From HIMB59 sp038124765 (GTDB lineage: Bacteria > Pseudomonadota > Alphaproteobacteria > HIMB59): a stretch of DNA of 26,869 nucleotides. Of this stretch, positions 15,501 to 22,573 are shown piece after piece (position 1 is the first letter of the stretch; each line of letters opens with the position of its first letter). A model generated the notes under the pieces. That model was not told the origin of the DNA. It did no database searches and was given only the letters and a program-made list of their open reading frames with translations. A program made the translations under genes and the position numbers. The stretch is taken from NCBI GenBank assembly GCA_038124765.1, contig JAYPCO010000013.1, positions 1 through 26,869 of the forward strand, in the 5' to 3' direction.

Positions 15501-15907
15501 TAACTCAACAACCCTTTGGTATAGTAATGAGCGGCATAGGTGTCATTTCACTTGCTGGTATAGTTGTAAATAACAATATCGTTTTAATAGATACTTACGA
15601 TAGATTAGTAAAAAAAACCAAAGATGCCAAAGAGGCAATTTTAATGACTGGGGCGCAGAGGTTAAGACCTGTTTTATTAACTACCACTACAACGATTTTA
15701 GGTTTAATGCCAATGGCACTGAAATTTAATTTTGATTTTATTAGTTTTGAGTATACTTATAATTCTCCTGACACACAGTGGTGGGTCGATTTATCAAGAG
15801 CTATTGTTTTTGGATTATTATTCTCTACTTTCCTCACACTTCTACTAACTCCTTCGGTTTTGATTTTAAAAAATAAATACTTAGGCGACTCTAAAGTATC
15901 TAAATAA
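12539..15907 (+). CDS. RND efflux transporter permease (HAE1/AcrB-like)
   Basis: Inner-membrane proton-driven pump of 1122 residues, substrate unknown. It opens with helix 1 (TTISVFLFIIISGSLVFNNI) and PKESAPDVNLPYIYV, has porter domains at about 40-330 and 620-960, and helices 2-6 at 335-485. Helix 4 reads SVGLLVDGAVVVVEYAQRK: one relay Asp (Asp397) is kept while the neighbour is Gly. In helix 10, AGIVVNNNIVLID has Asn where AcrB has its relay Lys. Two extra hydrophobic stretches (about 490-512 and 524-542) lie between the two halves, explaining part of the length above the usual 1030-1050. The last 27 bp overlap convergent pssA. Confidence 0.93.
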   Translation: MNLVNLASQYYRTTISVFLFIIISGSLVFNNIPKESAPDVNLPYIYVSLGLTGISPEDSEKLLIKPVEDEVSNIEGKKEMTSTSYQNGGNILLEFDAGFDPDQALLDTREQVDRAKSNLPDDSDEPKVSEVNISLFPILVVSVSGDISEFLLKKVSNDLKDKIQSLPNVLEVQVGGERDEQLDIIVDKNKIESYGLNLNEILNFVRSNNQIVSAGSLDTGDGRFVIKIPGLYENLNDIFNTPIKVNDKKTIKFKDIATLKRTFKDPEKFARLNNKSAFTLEVSKRIGANIVETVQQVKEIVEAEKSSLPSKINITYSGDESTKIKKMLRDLQNNVIFSILLVMSVVILFLGVRSSLLVGLAVPGSFLAAILILFTLGYTVNMVVLFGLILSVGLLVDGAVVVVEYAQRKIQEGMGMAESYIKAASRMSMPIIASTMTTIAAFLPLLFWPGTTGGFMKYIPITVISVLGSSLVMALIVVPIIGTQTYKIRSLFFFFIIPLAIFSLVNFIGYKFLSNYDLGKYLNIGVKIVFSLVIAYVIFRIFKLIKSKGFFQKVIIPKISLSEDEDLTDINEAGFFTKIYLSILKVCINNPLKISILSIALLIGIYGSYAKFGKGVIFFPSVEAENTKVVIYATGNLSVLEKDQLVAKVENEILKLQIKNNEFESIYTTSGNVSNRRESSNDIIGFITIEFNDWDKRRKADVLISEIREVTGSIPGIKVETRTQRAGPPRGKPIEIDLTSVDHNLTIQEIKKIENFMMSISGLKDVESSLPSPSIEYQLYVDREEAAKYGASIAIIGNTIKLLTSGLKLSEFRPDDSDDSIPIYLRLPENQRTIDELNNIKIPTSNGYVPISNFTSIQTDQETGNLVRINQNRIESIKSDVKMFYQTDAYVRLIKHWLGVEQFDIPNSFGLEIPEFGSADIDPRVSVLFKGEDESQNESKAFLQKAFLIAIFLMGVILLTQFNSFSSTLLILFAVVMSTVGVVLGLLITQQPFGIVMSGIGVISLAGIVVNNNIVLIDTYDRLVKKTKDAKEAILMTGAQRLRPVLLTTTTTILGLMPMALKFNFDFISFEYTYNSPDTQWWVDLSRAIVFGLLFSTFLTLLLTPSVLILKNKYLGDSKVSK
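15868..15899 (-). terminator. Candidate intrinsic terminator for psd-pssA, inside the RND gene end
   Basis: On the minus strand, stem ATACTTTAG pairs with CTAAGTAT (one bulged base) around the loop AGTCGC, directly followed by TTATTTTTT. The pssA stop codon is part of the 3' arm, and the whole element lies within the last codons of the convergent RND permease gene. On the plus strand the hairpin is followed by an A-rich stretch, so it would end only the minus-strand transcript. Confidence 0.5.
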
Positions 15908-16600
15908 ATAAATTACTAAATTTACTAACGACATTACCAAATAAGCAACTGCAATAAGCAATGTGGTTTGCCAAAAGAAACTAATCATAAATATCAACAT
16001 AATAGCAAATAGGAGCACAAGTAATTTAGAGTATAAAGAACTTAATTTTAAACTTTTAAGTGATGGGGTTGGTACCCTGCTGATCATCATAGCACCCGCA
16101 TAAACTACTATTAAGGCGCTTAAATAAAGATAATCAACCCCCGGGATATATAAACCCATGAAACCCATATACATGGGTATCATCACAATCCCGGCTGCAG
16201 CGGGCGAGGGAACGCCATAGAAAGTAAGACTTTTTTCCTTCATGTTTTCAATATTAAACCTAGCCAATCTCAAGGCAGCACAAATTATATAGAATAAACT
16301 AATTACCCAGCCAATTCGCCCAAGTTGATGAGTAAAAGATAAGTTAATTAAAAGAGAAGGCGCAAGGCCAAAACTAATAAAATCCGACAATGAGTCTAAC
16401 TCCGCCCCAAATTGTGAAGATTTTTTTAATTTTCTTGCCATCCATCCATCAAAAAAATCAAAAAATGCAGCTAACATTACCATGAGTACCGCAAACTTCC
16501 AATTTCCTTGAATTGAAAACTTGATAGACGAGATGCCTGCGATCAATGATAATAATGTAATTATATTAGGTATAAATCTAGTAAACGAATATTCTCTCAT
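15881..16600 (-). CDS. pssA: CDP-diacylglycerol-serine O-phosphatidyltransferase
   Basis: Membrane enzyme making phosphatidylserine from CDP-diacylglycerol and serine; the product is decarboxylated by the upstream Psd to phosphatidylethanolamine. It has the complete CDP-alcohol phosphatidyltransferase signature DGxxAR-x8-GxxxDxxxD: Asp51-Gly52, Ala55-Arg56, Gly65, Asp69 and Asp73. Helices surround it, and FYGVPSPAAAG is typical of the PssA type rather than the PgsA type. I place the start at 16600 (MREYSFTRFIPNIITLLSL), 7 bp after the psd stop, giving 239 residues; an in-frame ATG at 16663 would add 21 polar residues overlapping psd. The 3' end overlaps the RND gene by 27 bp and holds a likely terminator. 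Confidence 0.93.
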   Translation of the reverse strand: MREYSFTRFIPNIITLLSLIAGISSIKFSIQGNWKFAVLMVMLAAFFDFFDGWMARKLKKSSQFGAELDSLSDFISFGLAPSLLINLSFTHQLGRIGWVISLFYIICAALRLARFNIENMKEKSLTFYGVPSPAAAGIVMIPMYMGFMGLYIPGVDYLYLSALIVVYAGAMMISRVPTPSLKSLKLSSLYSKLLVLLFAIMLIFMISFFWQTTLLIAVAYLVMSLVNLVIYLFRYFRVA

Positions 16601-16607
16601 GACTGAT

Positions 16608-17267
16608 TTATATTTTGTTAAAAATTCTAGATGATTTATTTTGAGATTTTGGTTCTTGGGCAATTATGGTTTCTCCACCTATACATTGCTGACCAACACT
16701 TACAAGTAATTTGAAATTATCAGGAAAATCTATATCAACTCTGCTGCCAAACTTAATAATTCCATATCTCTCACCTTGATTAACTTTTTCCTTCTCTTTT
16801 ACATAACAAATAATTCTACGTGCTATTAATCCTGCTATTTGTGTTATATAAAATTTATTTTTACCAGAGTCTAATGTTAGCTTAAGTCTCTCGTTATCTT
16901 CACTGGCCTTATCGAGCGTTGCATTAATAAATTTACCTTCAATATATTCAATTTTAGATACCTCACCTGAAATTGGAAGTCTTTGGATATGAACATTAAA
17001 GACGCTTAAAAAGATAGAAACACTTGTGTAAGTTTTCTTACCATCTTTGTATTCTTTAATATTGGTGATTATACCATCTGCAGGACTAACAAGGATATCT
17101 TCCCCAATAGGCACTACCCTTTCAGGGTCTCTAAAAAAATAAAATGTAAAAAGCAATAAAAATAGCAATAGGATAAAAAGAGGGGTGTAAATAAAATAAA
17201 AAAATACCACTAGCAAAAATAAAATTATCAATATTGCTGAAATTTCTTTATGAAATCGAAAATACAT
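16608..17267 (-). CDS. psd: Phosphatidylserine decarboxylase (pyruvoyl enzyme, short form)
   Basis: Converts phosphatidylserine to phosphatidylethanolamine. The 219-residue length and motif arrangement fit the short Psd type found in many alphaproteobacteria. Two hydrophobic stretches (about 10-28 and 29-45) anchor it to the membrane, followed by FRDPER. Catalytic residues visible are Asp64 in SPADG and His93 in VHIQRLP, and the self-cleavage site is Gly174-Ser175 in YGIIKFGSRVD, where Ser175 would become the pyruvoyl group of the alpha chain. It is the first gene of a psd-pssA pair separated by 7 bp, so the two successive steps are made together. Divergent from icd across 97 bp. Confidence 0.95.
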   Translation of the reverse strand: MYFRFHKEISAILIILFLLVVFFYFIYTPLFILLLFLLLFTFYFFRDPERVVPIGEDILVSPADGIITNIKEYKDGKKTYTSVSIFLSVFNVHIQRLPISGEVSKIEYIEGKFINATLDKASEDNERLKLTLDSGKNKFYITQIAGLIARRIICYVKEKEKVNQGERYGIIKFGSRVDIDFPDNFKLLVSVGQQCIGGETIIAQEPKSQNKSSRIFNKI

Positions 17268-17302
17268 AATGTGTGAAATTAATATCTGAATTGCATAATT
17301 TG

Positions 17303-17325
17303 ATCAATAAAATTGATTTTTTTTT
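17303..17325 (+). promoter_or_regulatory. AT-rich hairpin plus T-tract in the icd leader region
   Basis: ATCAAT-AAA-ATTGAT is a perfect 6-bp stem with a 3-base loop, followed by a T run to 17325. It has the shape of a weak intrinsic terminator on the plus strand, but lies upstream of icd in the divergent region with psd. It may block transcription entering icd or act as a T-rich upstream promoter element. Confidence 0.3.
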
Positions 17326-17335
17326 GCCTATTTTT

Positions 17336-17344
17336 TGCTATATC
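17336..17344 (+). promoter_or_regulatory. Candidate extended -10 promoter for icd
   Basis: TGCTATATC has the TGn extension and a TATATC hexamer. Transcription would start about 14 bp before the icd ATG. A TTGATT at 17313-17318 is a possible -35 with a long 20-bp spacer. Weak evidence in AT-rich DNA. Confidence 0.3.
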
Positions 17345-17364
17345 TATCACTTCCATAGAAAAAC

Positions 17365-18576
17365 ATGACAAAAATTAAAGTAAAAAATCCAGTCGTAGAA
17401 CTCGACGGTGATGAAATGACCCGTATTATATGGGATTTTATCAAACAAAAACTAATTCTCCCCTACCTTGATATTGATCTTAAGTATTATGATTTATCGG
17501 TTCAAAAAAGAGATGAAACAAATGATGAAATCACTGTTGAAGCAGCAAATGCCATCAAAAAATTCGGTGTCGGGGTTAAATGTGCAACTATCACACCTGA
17601 TAATAACCGTATGAGTGAATTTAACTTAAAACAGATGTGGAGATCTCCTAATGGTACAATAAGAAATATTCTTGATGGAACAGTTTTCAGACAACCTATT
17701 ATTTGTAAGAACATTCCTAGAATTGTTAGAACTTGGAATGATCCGATTGTAGTTGGGCGACATGCTTTTGGCGATCAATATCGCGCAAGTGAGATGTTGA
17801 TTGATAAACCTGGCAAATTATTTATGAAATATGTCAGCGAAGATGGTGAAATAAACGAACAAGAAGTTTTTAATTTTTCAAAATCAGGGGTAGCGTTATC
17901 GATGTACAACGTCGATGAATCAATACAAGGGTTTGCAAGAGCGTGTTTTAACTATGGTTTGAAGCTTGGATGGCCCGTATATTTGTCTACTAAAGATACA
18001 ATTTTAAAAAAATATGATGGGCGATTTAAAGATATATTTCAAGAAATATTCGATAATGAGTTTAAGAAAGAATTCGATGCAAAAGGAATAGTTTATGAAC
18101 ATCGTTTGATTGATGATTTAGTAGCATCTGCTCTTAAATGGTCTGGAAAATTTATCTGGGCATGTAAAAACTATGATGGAGATGTTCAGTCTGACTCTGT
18201 TGCACAGGGTTTTGGATCCCTAGGGATGATGTCGAGTGTACTAATGACCCCTGATGGAAAAACAATTGAATCAGAAGCGGCTCATGGTACGGTTACACGA
18301 CATTTCAGACAACATCAAAAAGGTGAAAAGACCTCCACTAATCCAATAGCCTCCATATTTGCTTGGACAAGAGGATTAAGTTTTAGAGGAGAATTTGATA
18401 GCAATCCGGAGTTAGTAAAGTTCGCTCAAACTCTTGAAAAAACTTGTATAGAAACTGTAGAAGCAGGACAAATGACTAAAGACTTAGCTGTACTGGTTAG
18501 CAATGACACTAAGTGGATGAATACAGAAGATTTTCTGAATTGCCTAGATAAAAACTTGCAATCAAATTTAAATTAG
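17365..18576 (+). CDS. icd: NADP-dependent isocitrate dehydrogenase (dimeric, mammalian-like type)
   Basis: Tricarboxylic-acid-cycle enzyme giving 2-oxoglutarate, CO2 and NADPH. The 403-residue sequence closely follows the eukaryotic-like subfamily (human IDH1 numbering almost coincides): substrate residues Ser94, Asn96, Arg100, Arg109, Arg132 and Tyr139 in SPNGTIR, FRQP and GRHAFGDQYR, and metal-binding aspartates in LIDDLVA and KNYDGDVQSD. The NADP-specific loop GTVTRHFRQHQKGEKTSTNP contains the Arg-His that reads the 2'-phosphate. It is convergent with alaS, with the two stop codons interlocked in a 4-bp overlap. In many alphaproteobacteria icd, alaS and recA are neighbours, as here. Confidence 0.97.
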   Translation: MTKIKVKNPVVELDGDEMTRIIWDFIKQKLILPYLDIDLKYYDLSVQKRDETNDEITVEAANAIKKFGVGVKCATITPDNNRMSEFNLKQMWRSPNGTIRNILDGTVFRQPIICKNIPRIVRTWNDPIVVGRHAFGDQYRASEMLIDKPGKLFMKYVSEDGEINEQEVFNFSKSGVALSMYNVDESIQGFARACFNYGLKLGWPVYLSTKDTILKKYDGRFKDIFQEIFDNEFKKEFDAKGIVYEHRLIDDLVASALKWSGKFIWACKNYDGDVQSDSVAQGFGSLGMMSSVLMTPDGKTIESEAAHGTVTRHFRQHQKGEKTSTNPIASIFAWTRGLSFRGEFDSNPELVKFAQTLEKTCIETVEAGQMTKDLAVLVSNDTKWMNTEDFLNCLDKNLQSNLN

Positions 18577-21230
18577 ATTTTATCTTGTATAGCTGAAAAA
18601 GCCTCATTTATTGAGCTTTTTTTGGTTCCACCTGCCTGAGCAAAGTCTGCTCTCCCACCTCCACCTTTGGAACCAAGCGATTCAAAAGATGCTTTGATTA
18701 ACTCCCTGGCGTCGTATGTCTCCTTTAAATCTGCCGTAACACCAACAATAATTGATACTTTATCTTCTGTTGTAGTTATACAAGCCAAAATAGAATTTGA
18801 GTTTTCATTTTTAAAGTTATCAAATATAGATCTTAGCTCCTTAGGAGGGAGTCCATCAACTACTTGAGTAATAAAGTTTACTCCCTTAACTACTTTTTTC
18901 TCAACAATGTTGCTGGTCTTTAAAATTGATTTATTTTTTAAACTATCAACCTGTGCTTCAAGTTTTTTAATATATATAGGCTTATTCTCTAAACTACTAA
19001 TAGGCATCTCACCAAAAGTTTTAATTTCATCAATTAATTCGCTAATTTTTAGATCTAATTTCTTTTCATAATTTTCTTGCTCTTTTTGTTGATTGTTTAA
19101 ATATTCATCAACTCTATTAGCTGTACAAGCTTCAATTCTTCGAACACCTGAAGAAACTGACTCTTCTGAAGTAATTAAAAACTTTTTTATTAAATTGGTA
19201 TTAGAGACATGTGTTCCACCACAGAGCTCAATAGAGTAAGGTTTATTTTGGAATGAGCCTAAAGTAACAACCCTTACTTGGTCACCATATTTTTCTCCAA
19301 AAAGAGCCATTGCCCCTTGTTGTATTGCCTCTTCTTGAGATTTTGTTTCAATTAATGTCTCGTAAGAGTTAGATATTACCAAATTTACCTCTTTTTGAAT
19401 TTTATCAATCTCATCTTGATTAATTGGTTTGTTATGACTGAAGTCAAATCTTAACTTATCAGCATTAACAAGTGAACCACGCTGTGCTACATGTTTGCCA
19501 AGATGATTTCTTAGTGCGGCATGGAGTAGGTGTGTAGCTGAGTGATTTTTCATTATCGATTGCCTGAATTCTTCATTAATACTTAGGGTAGATTTTTGGT
19601 TAATTTTAATTACTCCATTATCTACCTCCCCAAAATGAAGAAATAAACCTTGGGCAGTTTTTTTTGTATCATGGACTTTAAAAGTTCCTGTATCGGTTTT
19701 GACAAAACCTCTGTCTCCAATTTGACCACCAGATTCCGCGTAGAAGCAACTTTGGTTTGTTAAAACAATCACATTTATATCATTTGGCGAAACTTCACTC
19801 TTTTCCTTAAAATCACTTAAAATACAGGAGATTTCAGCCTCATTTGAGCTTTGTTCATAGCCTACAAAAACAGTTGGCTTAATTTTTTTTGCCAAATCAA
19901 ACCATAATTTTTGAGTACCCTGATCGCCGCTTCCCTTCCATGAAGTTCTCGCCTCTTCTTTTTGAGCTTCCATTGCTTGATTAAATCCATCGGTATCTAC
20001 TTTAATTTTTTTTAACTTTAAAAAATCTTGAGTAAGATCTAAAGGAAAGCCATAAGTGTCATAAAGTTTAAATGCAATTTTACCATCAAGGGTGCTATTA
20101 GAAATTTTTGGAATTTCTTGATTAAGAATTTCAATTCCATTTGAAAGAGTTTCTCTGAATCTCGTTTCCTCCATCAGCAAAGTGTCTTTAATGGTTTCAG
20201 AATTAGCAATTAATTCATTATAAGTATCTCCCATTAAGTTTTTTAATTCATTAAACAGTTCATAAAAAATTGGCTCTCTAGATCCTAGGGTATATGCATG
20301 TCTTATTCCCCTTCTAAGAATTCGTCTTAGAACATATCCCCTTCCTTCATTCGAAGGTAGAACACCGTCAGCAATTAAAAAAGCTGATGCTCTTAAATGA
20401 TCTGCTATGACTCTGTAACTACCTTTGTTACTCTCATTAATTTCCTTTTTAATTTTATCAATTGTGGCATTAATAATTGTTGTAAATAAATCAGAGGAGT
20501 AGTTATCATTACTACCGTTTAATAATGCAGTTATTCTTTCAAGCCCCATACCTGTATCAACACAGGGTTTAGGTAAGTCTATTCTTTTTTGTGAGTCGAT
20601 TTGTTCATACTGCATGAACACAAGATTCCAAATTTCAATAAAACGATCACCATCTTCGTCAGGTGATCCTGGAGGTCCACCAAAATATTTATCACCATGG
20701 TCATAAAAAATTTCGGAACAGGGGCCACAAGGTCCTGTTTCTCCCATTGACCAAAAGTTATCTGAGGTTGAAATTTTTATTATCTTTTCATCTGGTAAAT
20801 TTGCTATTTTTTTCCAAAAATTCTCTGCATCCTTATCATCGTGATAGATTGTTACTAAAAGTTTATTGGGGTTAATTTGGAATTCTTTAGTGATTAAATT
20901 CCAAGCATAGTAAATGGCCTGTTCTTTAAAATAATCTCCAAATGAAAAATTTCCAAGCATCTCAAAAAAAGTATGATGACGAGTGGTAAAACCAACATTT
21001 TCCAAATCATTATGCTTTCCCCCTGCTCTAACGCACTTTTGAGAAGTTGTTGCTTTGTTATATTCGCGGCCTTCTAACCCGGTAAATACATTTTTAAACT
21101 GAACCATCCCAGAATTGGCAAACATAAGTGTTGGATCATTATCCGGGATTAAAGAGCTAGATTTTATATGTTTATGGCTATTTTCTTTAAAAAAGTCTAT
21201 GAACGTTTTTCTAACTAGGTTCGAATTCAT
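18573..21230 (-). CDS. alaS: Alanine-tRNA ligase
   Basis: Charges tRNA-Ala and edits mischarged Ser/Gly. At 885 residues it is full length. The N-terminal class II core holds MFANSGMVQFK and TSQKCVRAGGKHNDLENVG (motif 1-2 region) and GMGLERI at 227-233 (motif 3). The editing site has HSATH (His563, His567) and CGGTH (Cys670, His674), the four zinc ligands. The C-Ala domain ends with GSKGGGGRADFAQAGG. It lies 38 bp downstream of recA on the same strand. Its ATG sits in the loop of a perfect 7-bp inverted repeat (21215-21237), the most notable regulatory signal in the window. Confidence 0.98.
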   Translation of the reverse strand: MNSNLVRKTFIDFFKENSHKHIKSSSLIPDNDPTLMFANSGMVQFKNVFTGLEGREYNKATTSQKCVRAGGKHNDLENVGFTTRHHTFFEMLGNFSFGDYFKEQAIYYAWNLITKEFQINPNKLLVTIYHDDKDAENFWKKIANLPDEKIIKISTSDNFWSMGETGPCGPCSEIFYDHGDKYFGGPPGSPDEDGDRFIEIWNLVFMQYEQIDSQKRIDLPKPCVDTGMGLERITALLNGSNDNYSSDLFTTIINATIDKIKKEINESNKGSYRVIADHLRASAFLIADGVLPSNEGRGYVLRRILRRGIRHAYTLGSREPIFYELFNELKNLMGDTYNELIANSETIKDTLLMEETRFRETLSNGIEILNQEIPKISNSTLDGKIAFKLYDTYGFPLDLTQDFLKLKKIKVDTDGFNQAMEAQKEEARTSWKGSGDQGTQKLWFDLAKKIKPTVFVGYEQSSNEAEISCILSDFKEKSEVSPNDINVIVLTNQSCFYAESGGQIGDRGFVKTDTGTFKVHDTKKTAQGLFLHFGEVDNGVIKINQKSTLSINEEFRQSIMKNHSATHLLHAALRNHLGKHVAQRGSLVNADKLRFDFSHNKPINQDEIDKIQKEVNLVISNSYETLIETKSQEEAIQQGAMALFGEKYGDQVRVVTLGSFQNKPYSIELCGGTHVSNTNLIKKFLITSEESVSSGVRRIEACTANRVDEYLNNQQKEQENYEKKLDLKISELIDEIKTFGEMPISSLENKPIYIKKLEAQVDSLKNKSILKTSNIVEKKVVKGVNFITQVVDGLPPKELRSIFDNFKNENSNSILACITTTEDKVSIIVGVTADLKETYDARELIKASFESLGSKGGGGRADFAQAGGTKKSSINEAFSAIQDKI

Positions 21231-21237
21231 AACCTAG
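21215..21237 (-). promoter_or_regulatory. Palindrome enclosing the alaS start codon
   Basis: On the coding (minus) strand: CTAGGTT, nine-base loop ATGAATTCG, then AACCTAG. The arms pair perfectly over 7 bp, with a possible eighth G-U pair. The only purine-rich ribosome-binding candidate (AGG) is inside the 5' arm and the start codon opens the loop. A TATATT just upstream (21239-21244) could be a -10 box giving an almost leaderless mRNA, which would put the palindrome over the transcription start. E. coli AlaRS is known to repress its own gene by binding a palindrome flanking its transcription start. Confidence 0.5.
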
Positions 21238-21268
21238 CAATATAGATTAATTTTGTTGAATTTTAATA

Positions 21269-22327
21269 CTATTCTTCAGTTTTTTTTTCTTCAATCTCGT
21301 CAATAGGGGCAGGAGGATCAATCATAAGTTCTTCAACAGTATTTGAGTTAGATCTTATTTTGGCCTCTATTTCAGCTAACATATCAGGATTATCTTTTAA
21401 AAACTGTTTTGTGTTTTCTCTACCTTGGCCAATTTTTTCGTCCTTGTATGCGTACCAAGCCCCGGACTTATCTATGATGTCAGCTTGAACGCCCAGATCA
21501 ATTATCTCACCAATTTTGGATATTCCCTCTCCATACATAATATCAAATTCAACTTGTTTAAAAGGAGGTGCCATTTTATTTTTAACAACTTTTACTCTTG
21601 TTTGATTACCGATAATGTTTTCTTTATCTTTAATTGCCCCAATTCTTCTAATATCTAATCTGACTGATGAATAAAACTTAAGGGCATTTCCACCGGTAGT
21701 AGTTTCAGGGCTTCCAAACATCACGCCTATTTTCATTCTTAATTGATTGATAAAAATCACCATCGTATTAGTCTTAGAAATAGAACTAGTAAGTTTTCTT
21801 AGAGCTTGGCTCATTAATCTTGCCTGTAGTCCAGGGAGTGAATCGCCCATCTCCCCTTCCAGTTCAGCTCTTGGAACAAGAGCAGCCACAGAATCAATTA
21901 CCAATAAATCAATACCTTCAGATTTAACTAAAGTATCAGCAATTTCTAAAGCTTGTTCGCCCGTATCAGGTTGAGAAATTAAAAGTTCATCAATATTTAC
22001 TCCAAGTTTTCTTGCATATCCAGGGTCAAGAGCATGTTCGGCATCGATGAATGCACATGTGCCTCCCATTTTTTGAGCCTCAGCAATAACATGTAGGGTT
22101 AAGGACGTTTTACCTGAACTTTCTGGGCCATATATCTCTATTACTCTACCTTTGGGCAGTCCACCTATACCAAGAGCTATATCCAGACCCAAAGAACCAG
22201 TTGAATAAACATCAACATTGATATTTTCACTTTTTTTTCCAAGCATCATAATGGAACCTTTTCCATATGATTTTTCAATATTAGAAATGACAGTCTTTAA
22301 TTTGTTTAAATTATCTTTTTTATCCAT
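21269..22327 (-). CDS. recA: Recombinase A
   Basis: DNA-dependent ATPase for homologous recombination and SOS signalling. The 352-residue product shows Walker A GPESSGKT at 67-74, Walker B LLVIDSVAALVPRAELEGEMGD, and the L2 region FINQLRMKIGVMFGSPETTTGGNALKFY split around the conserved Gln in INQLR. The C-terminal tail is acidic and lysine-rich (ends EEKKTEE), as in other RecA proteins. It starts at 22327, 51 bp from the divergent DUF3553 gene. That divergent region does not contain the alphaproteobacterial LexA box GTTC-N7-GTTC, but a TTGTT-N7-AACAA dyad is present at 22354-22370. alaS follows after 38 bp. Confidence 0.98.
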   Translation of the reverse strand: MDKKDNLNKLKTVISNIEKSYGKGSIMMLGKKSENINVDVYSTGSLGLDIALGIGGLPKGRVIEIYGPESSGKTSLTLHVIAEAQKMGGTCAFIDAEHALDPGYARKLGVNIDELLISQPDTGEQALEIADTLVKSEGIDLLVIDSVAALVPRAELEGEMGDSLPGLQARLMSQALRKLTSSISKTNTMVIFINQLRMKIGVMFGSPETTTGGNALKFYSSVRLDIRRIGAIKDKENIIGNQTRVKVVKNKMAPPFKQVEFDIMYGEGISKIGEIIDLGVQADIIDKSGAWYAYKDEKIGQGRENTKQFLKDNPDMLAEIEAKIRSNSNTVEELMIDPPAPIDEIEEKKTEE

Positions 22328-22353
22328 GAGATTCTTCTATAAATAGTAAATAA

Positions 22354-22370
22354 TTGTTTATACATAACAA
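22354..22370. promoter_or_regulatory. TTGTT-N7-AACAA dyad between recA and the DUF3553 gene
   Basis: A 17-bp element with perfect 5-bp arms (TTGTT/AACAA) and a 7-bp AT-rich centre in the 51-bp divergent region. The spacing of seven resembles LexA boxes, but the sequence is not the alphaproteobacterial GTTC direct repeat. It could also be part of a -35/-10 region. No binding protein is known. Confidence 0.3.
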
Positions 22371-22378
22371 GGATAATA

Positions 22379-22573
22379 ATGGCCAAAGACAATAATTTTG
22401 TTGAATTTACACCAGGAACAATCGTGTTTTGTCCGAGTCATCTTAATTGGGGTTTAGGACAAATTCAGTCGTGTATTGGCAATAAAGTTACCATTAACTT
22501 TGAAGAGTGTGGTAAAAAAGTTATAGATTTAAATCATGTGGAATTAATAAAAAAAGAAAATGTTAATCGATAG
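22379..22573 (+). CDS. DUF3553 family small protein
   Basis: A 64-residue protein of unknown function. The pattern FTPGTIVFCPSHLNWGLGQI then QSCIGNKVTINFEECGKK matches what I recall for DUF3553 (f.PGd.VrHP...dWGlGqVqS..g.rvTVnFE.aGK), a small domain common in alphaproteobacteria. The two aromatic/glycine-rich turns suggest a small beta-barrel fold. The start has a good ribosome-binding site, AAGGA, five bases upstream, one of the few clear ones in the window. The 3' end overlaps moaA by 14 bp, so the two are coupled, though a role in molybdenum cofactor synthesis is not implied by the family. Confidence 0.75.
   Translation: MAKDNNFVEFTPGTIVFCPSHLNWGLGQIQSCIGNKVTINFEECGKKVIDLNHVELIKKENVNR

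Noticed and set aside
16601..16663. Longer pssA start at 16663
   Set aside because: Overlaps psd by 56 bp and adds 21 polar residues before the family N-terminus; the ATG at 16600 sits 7 bp after psd.
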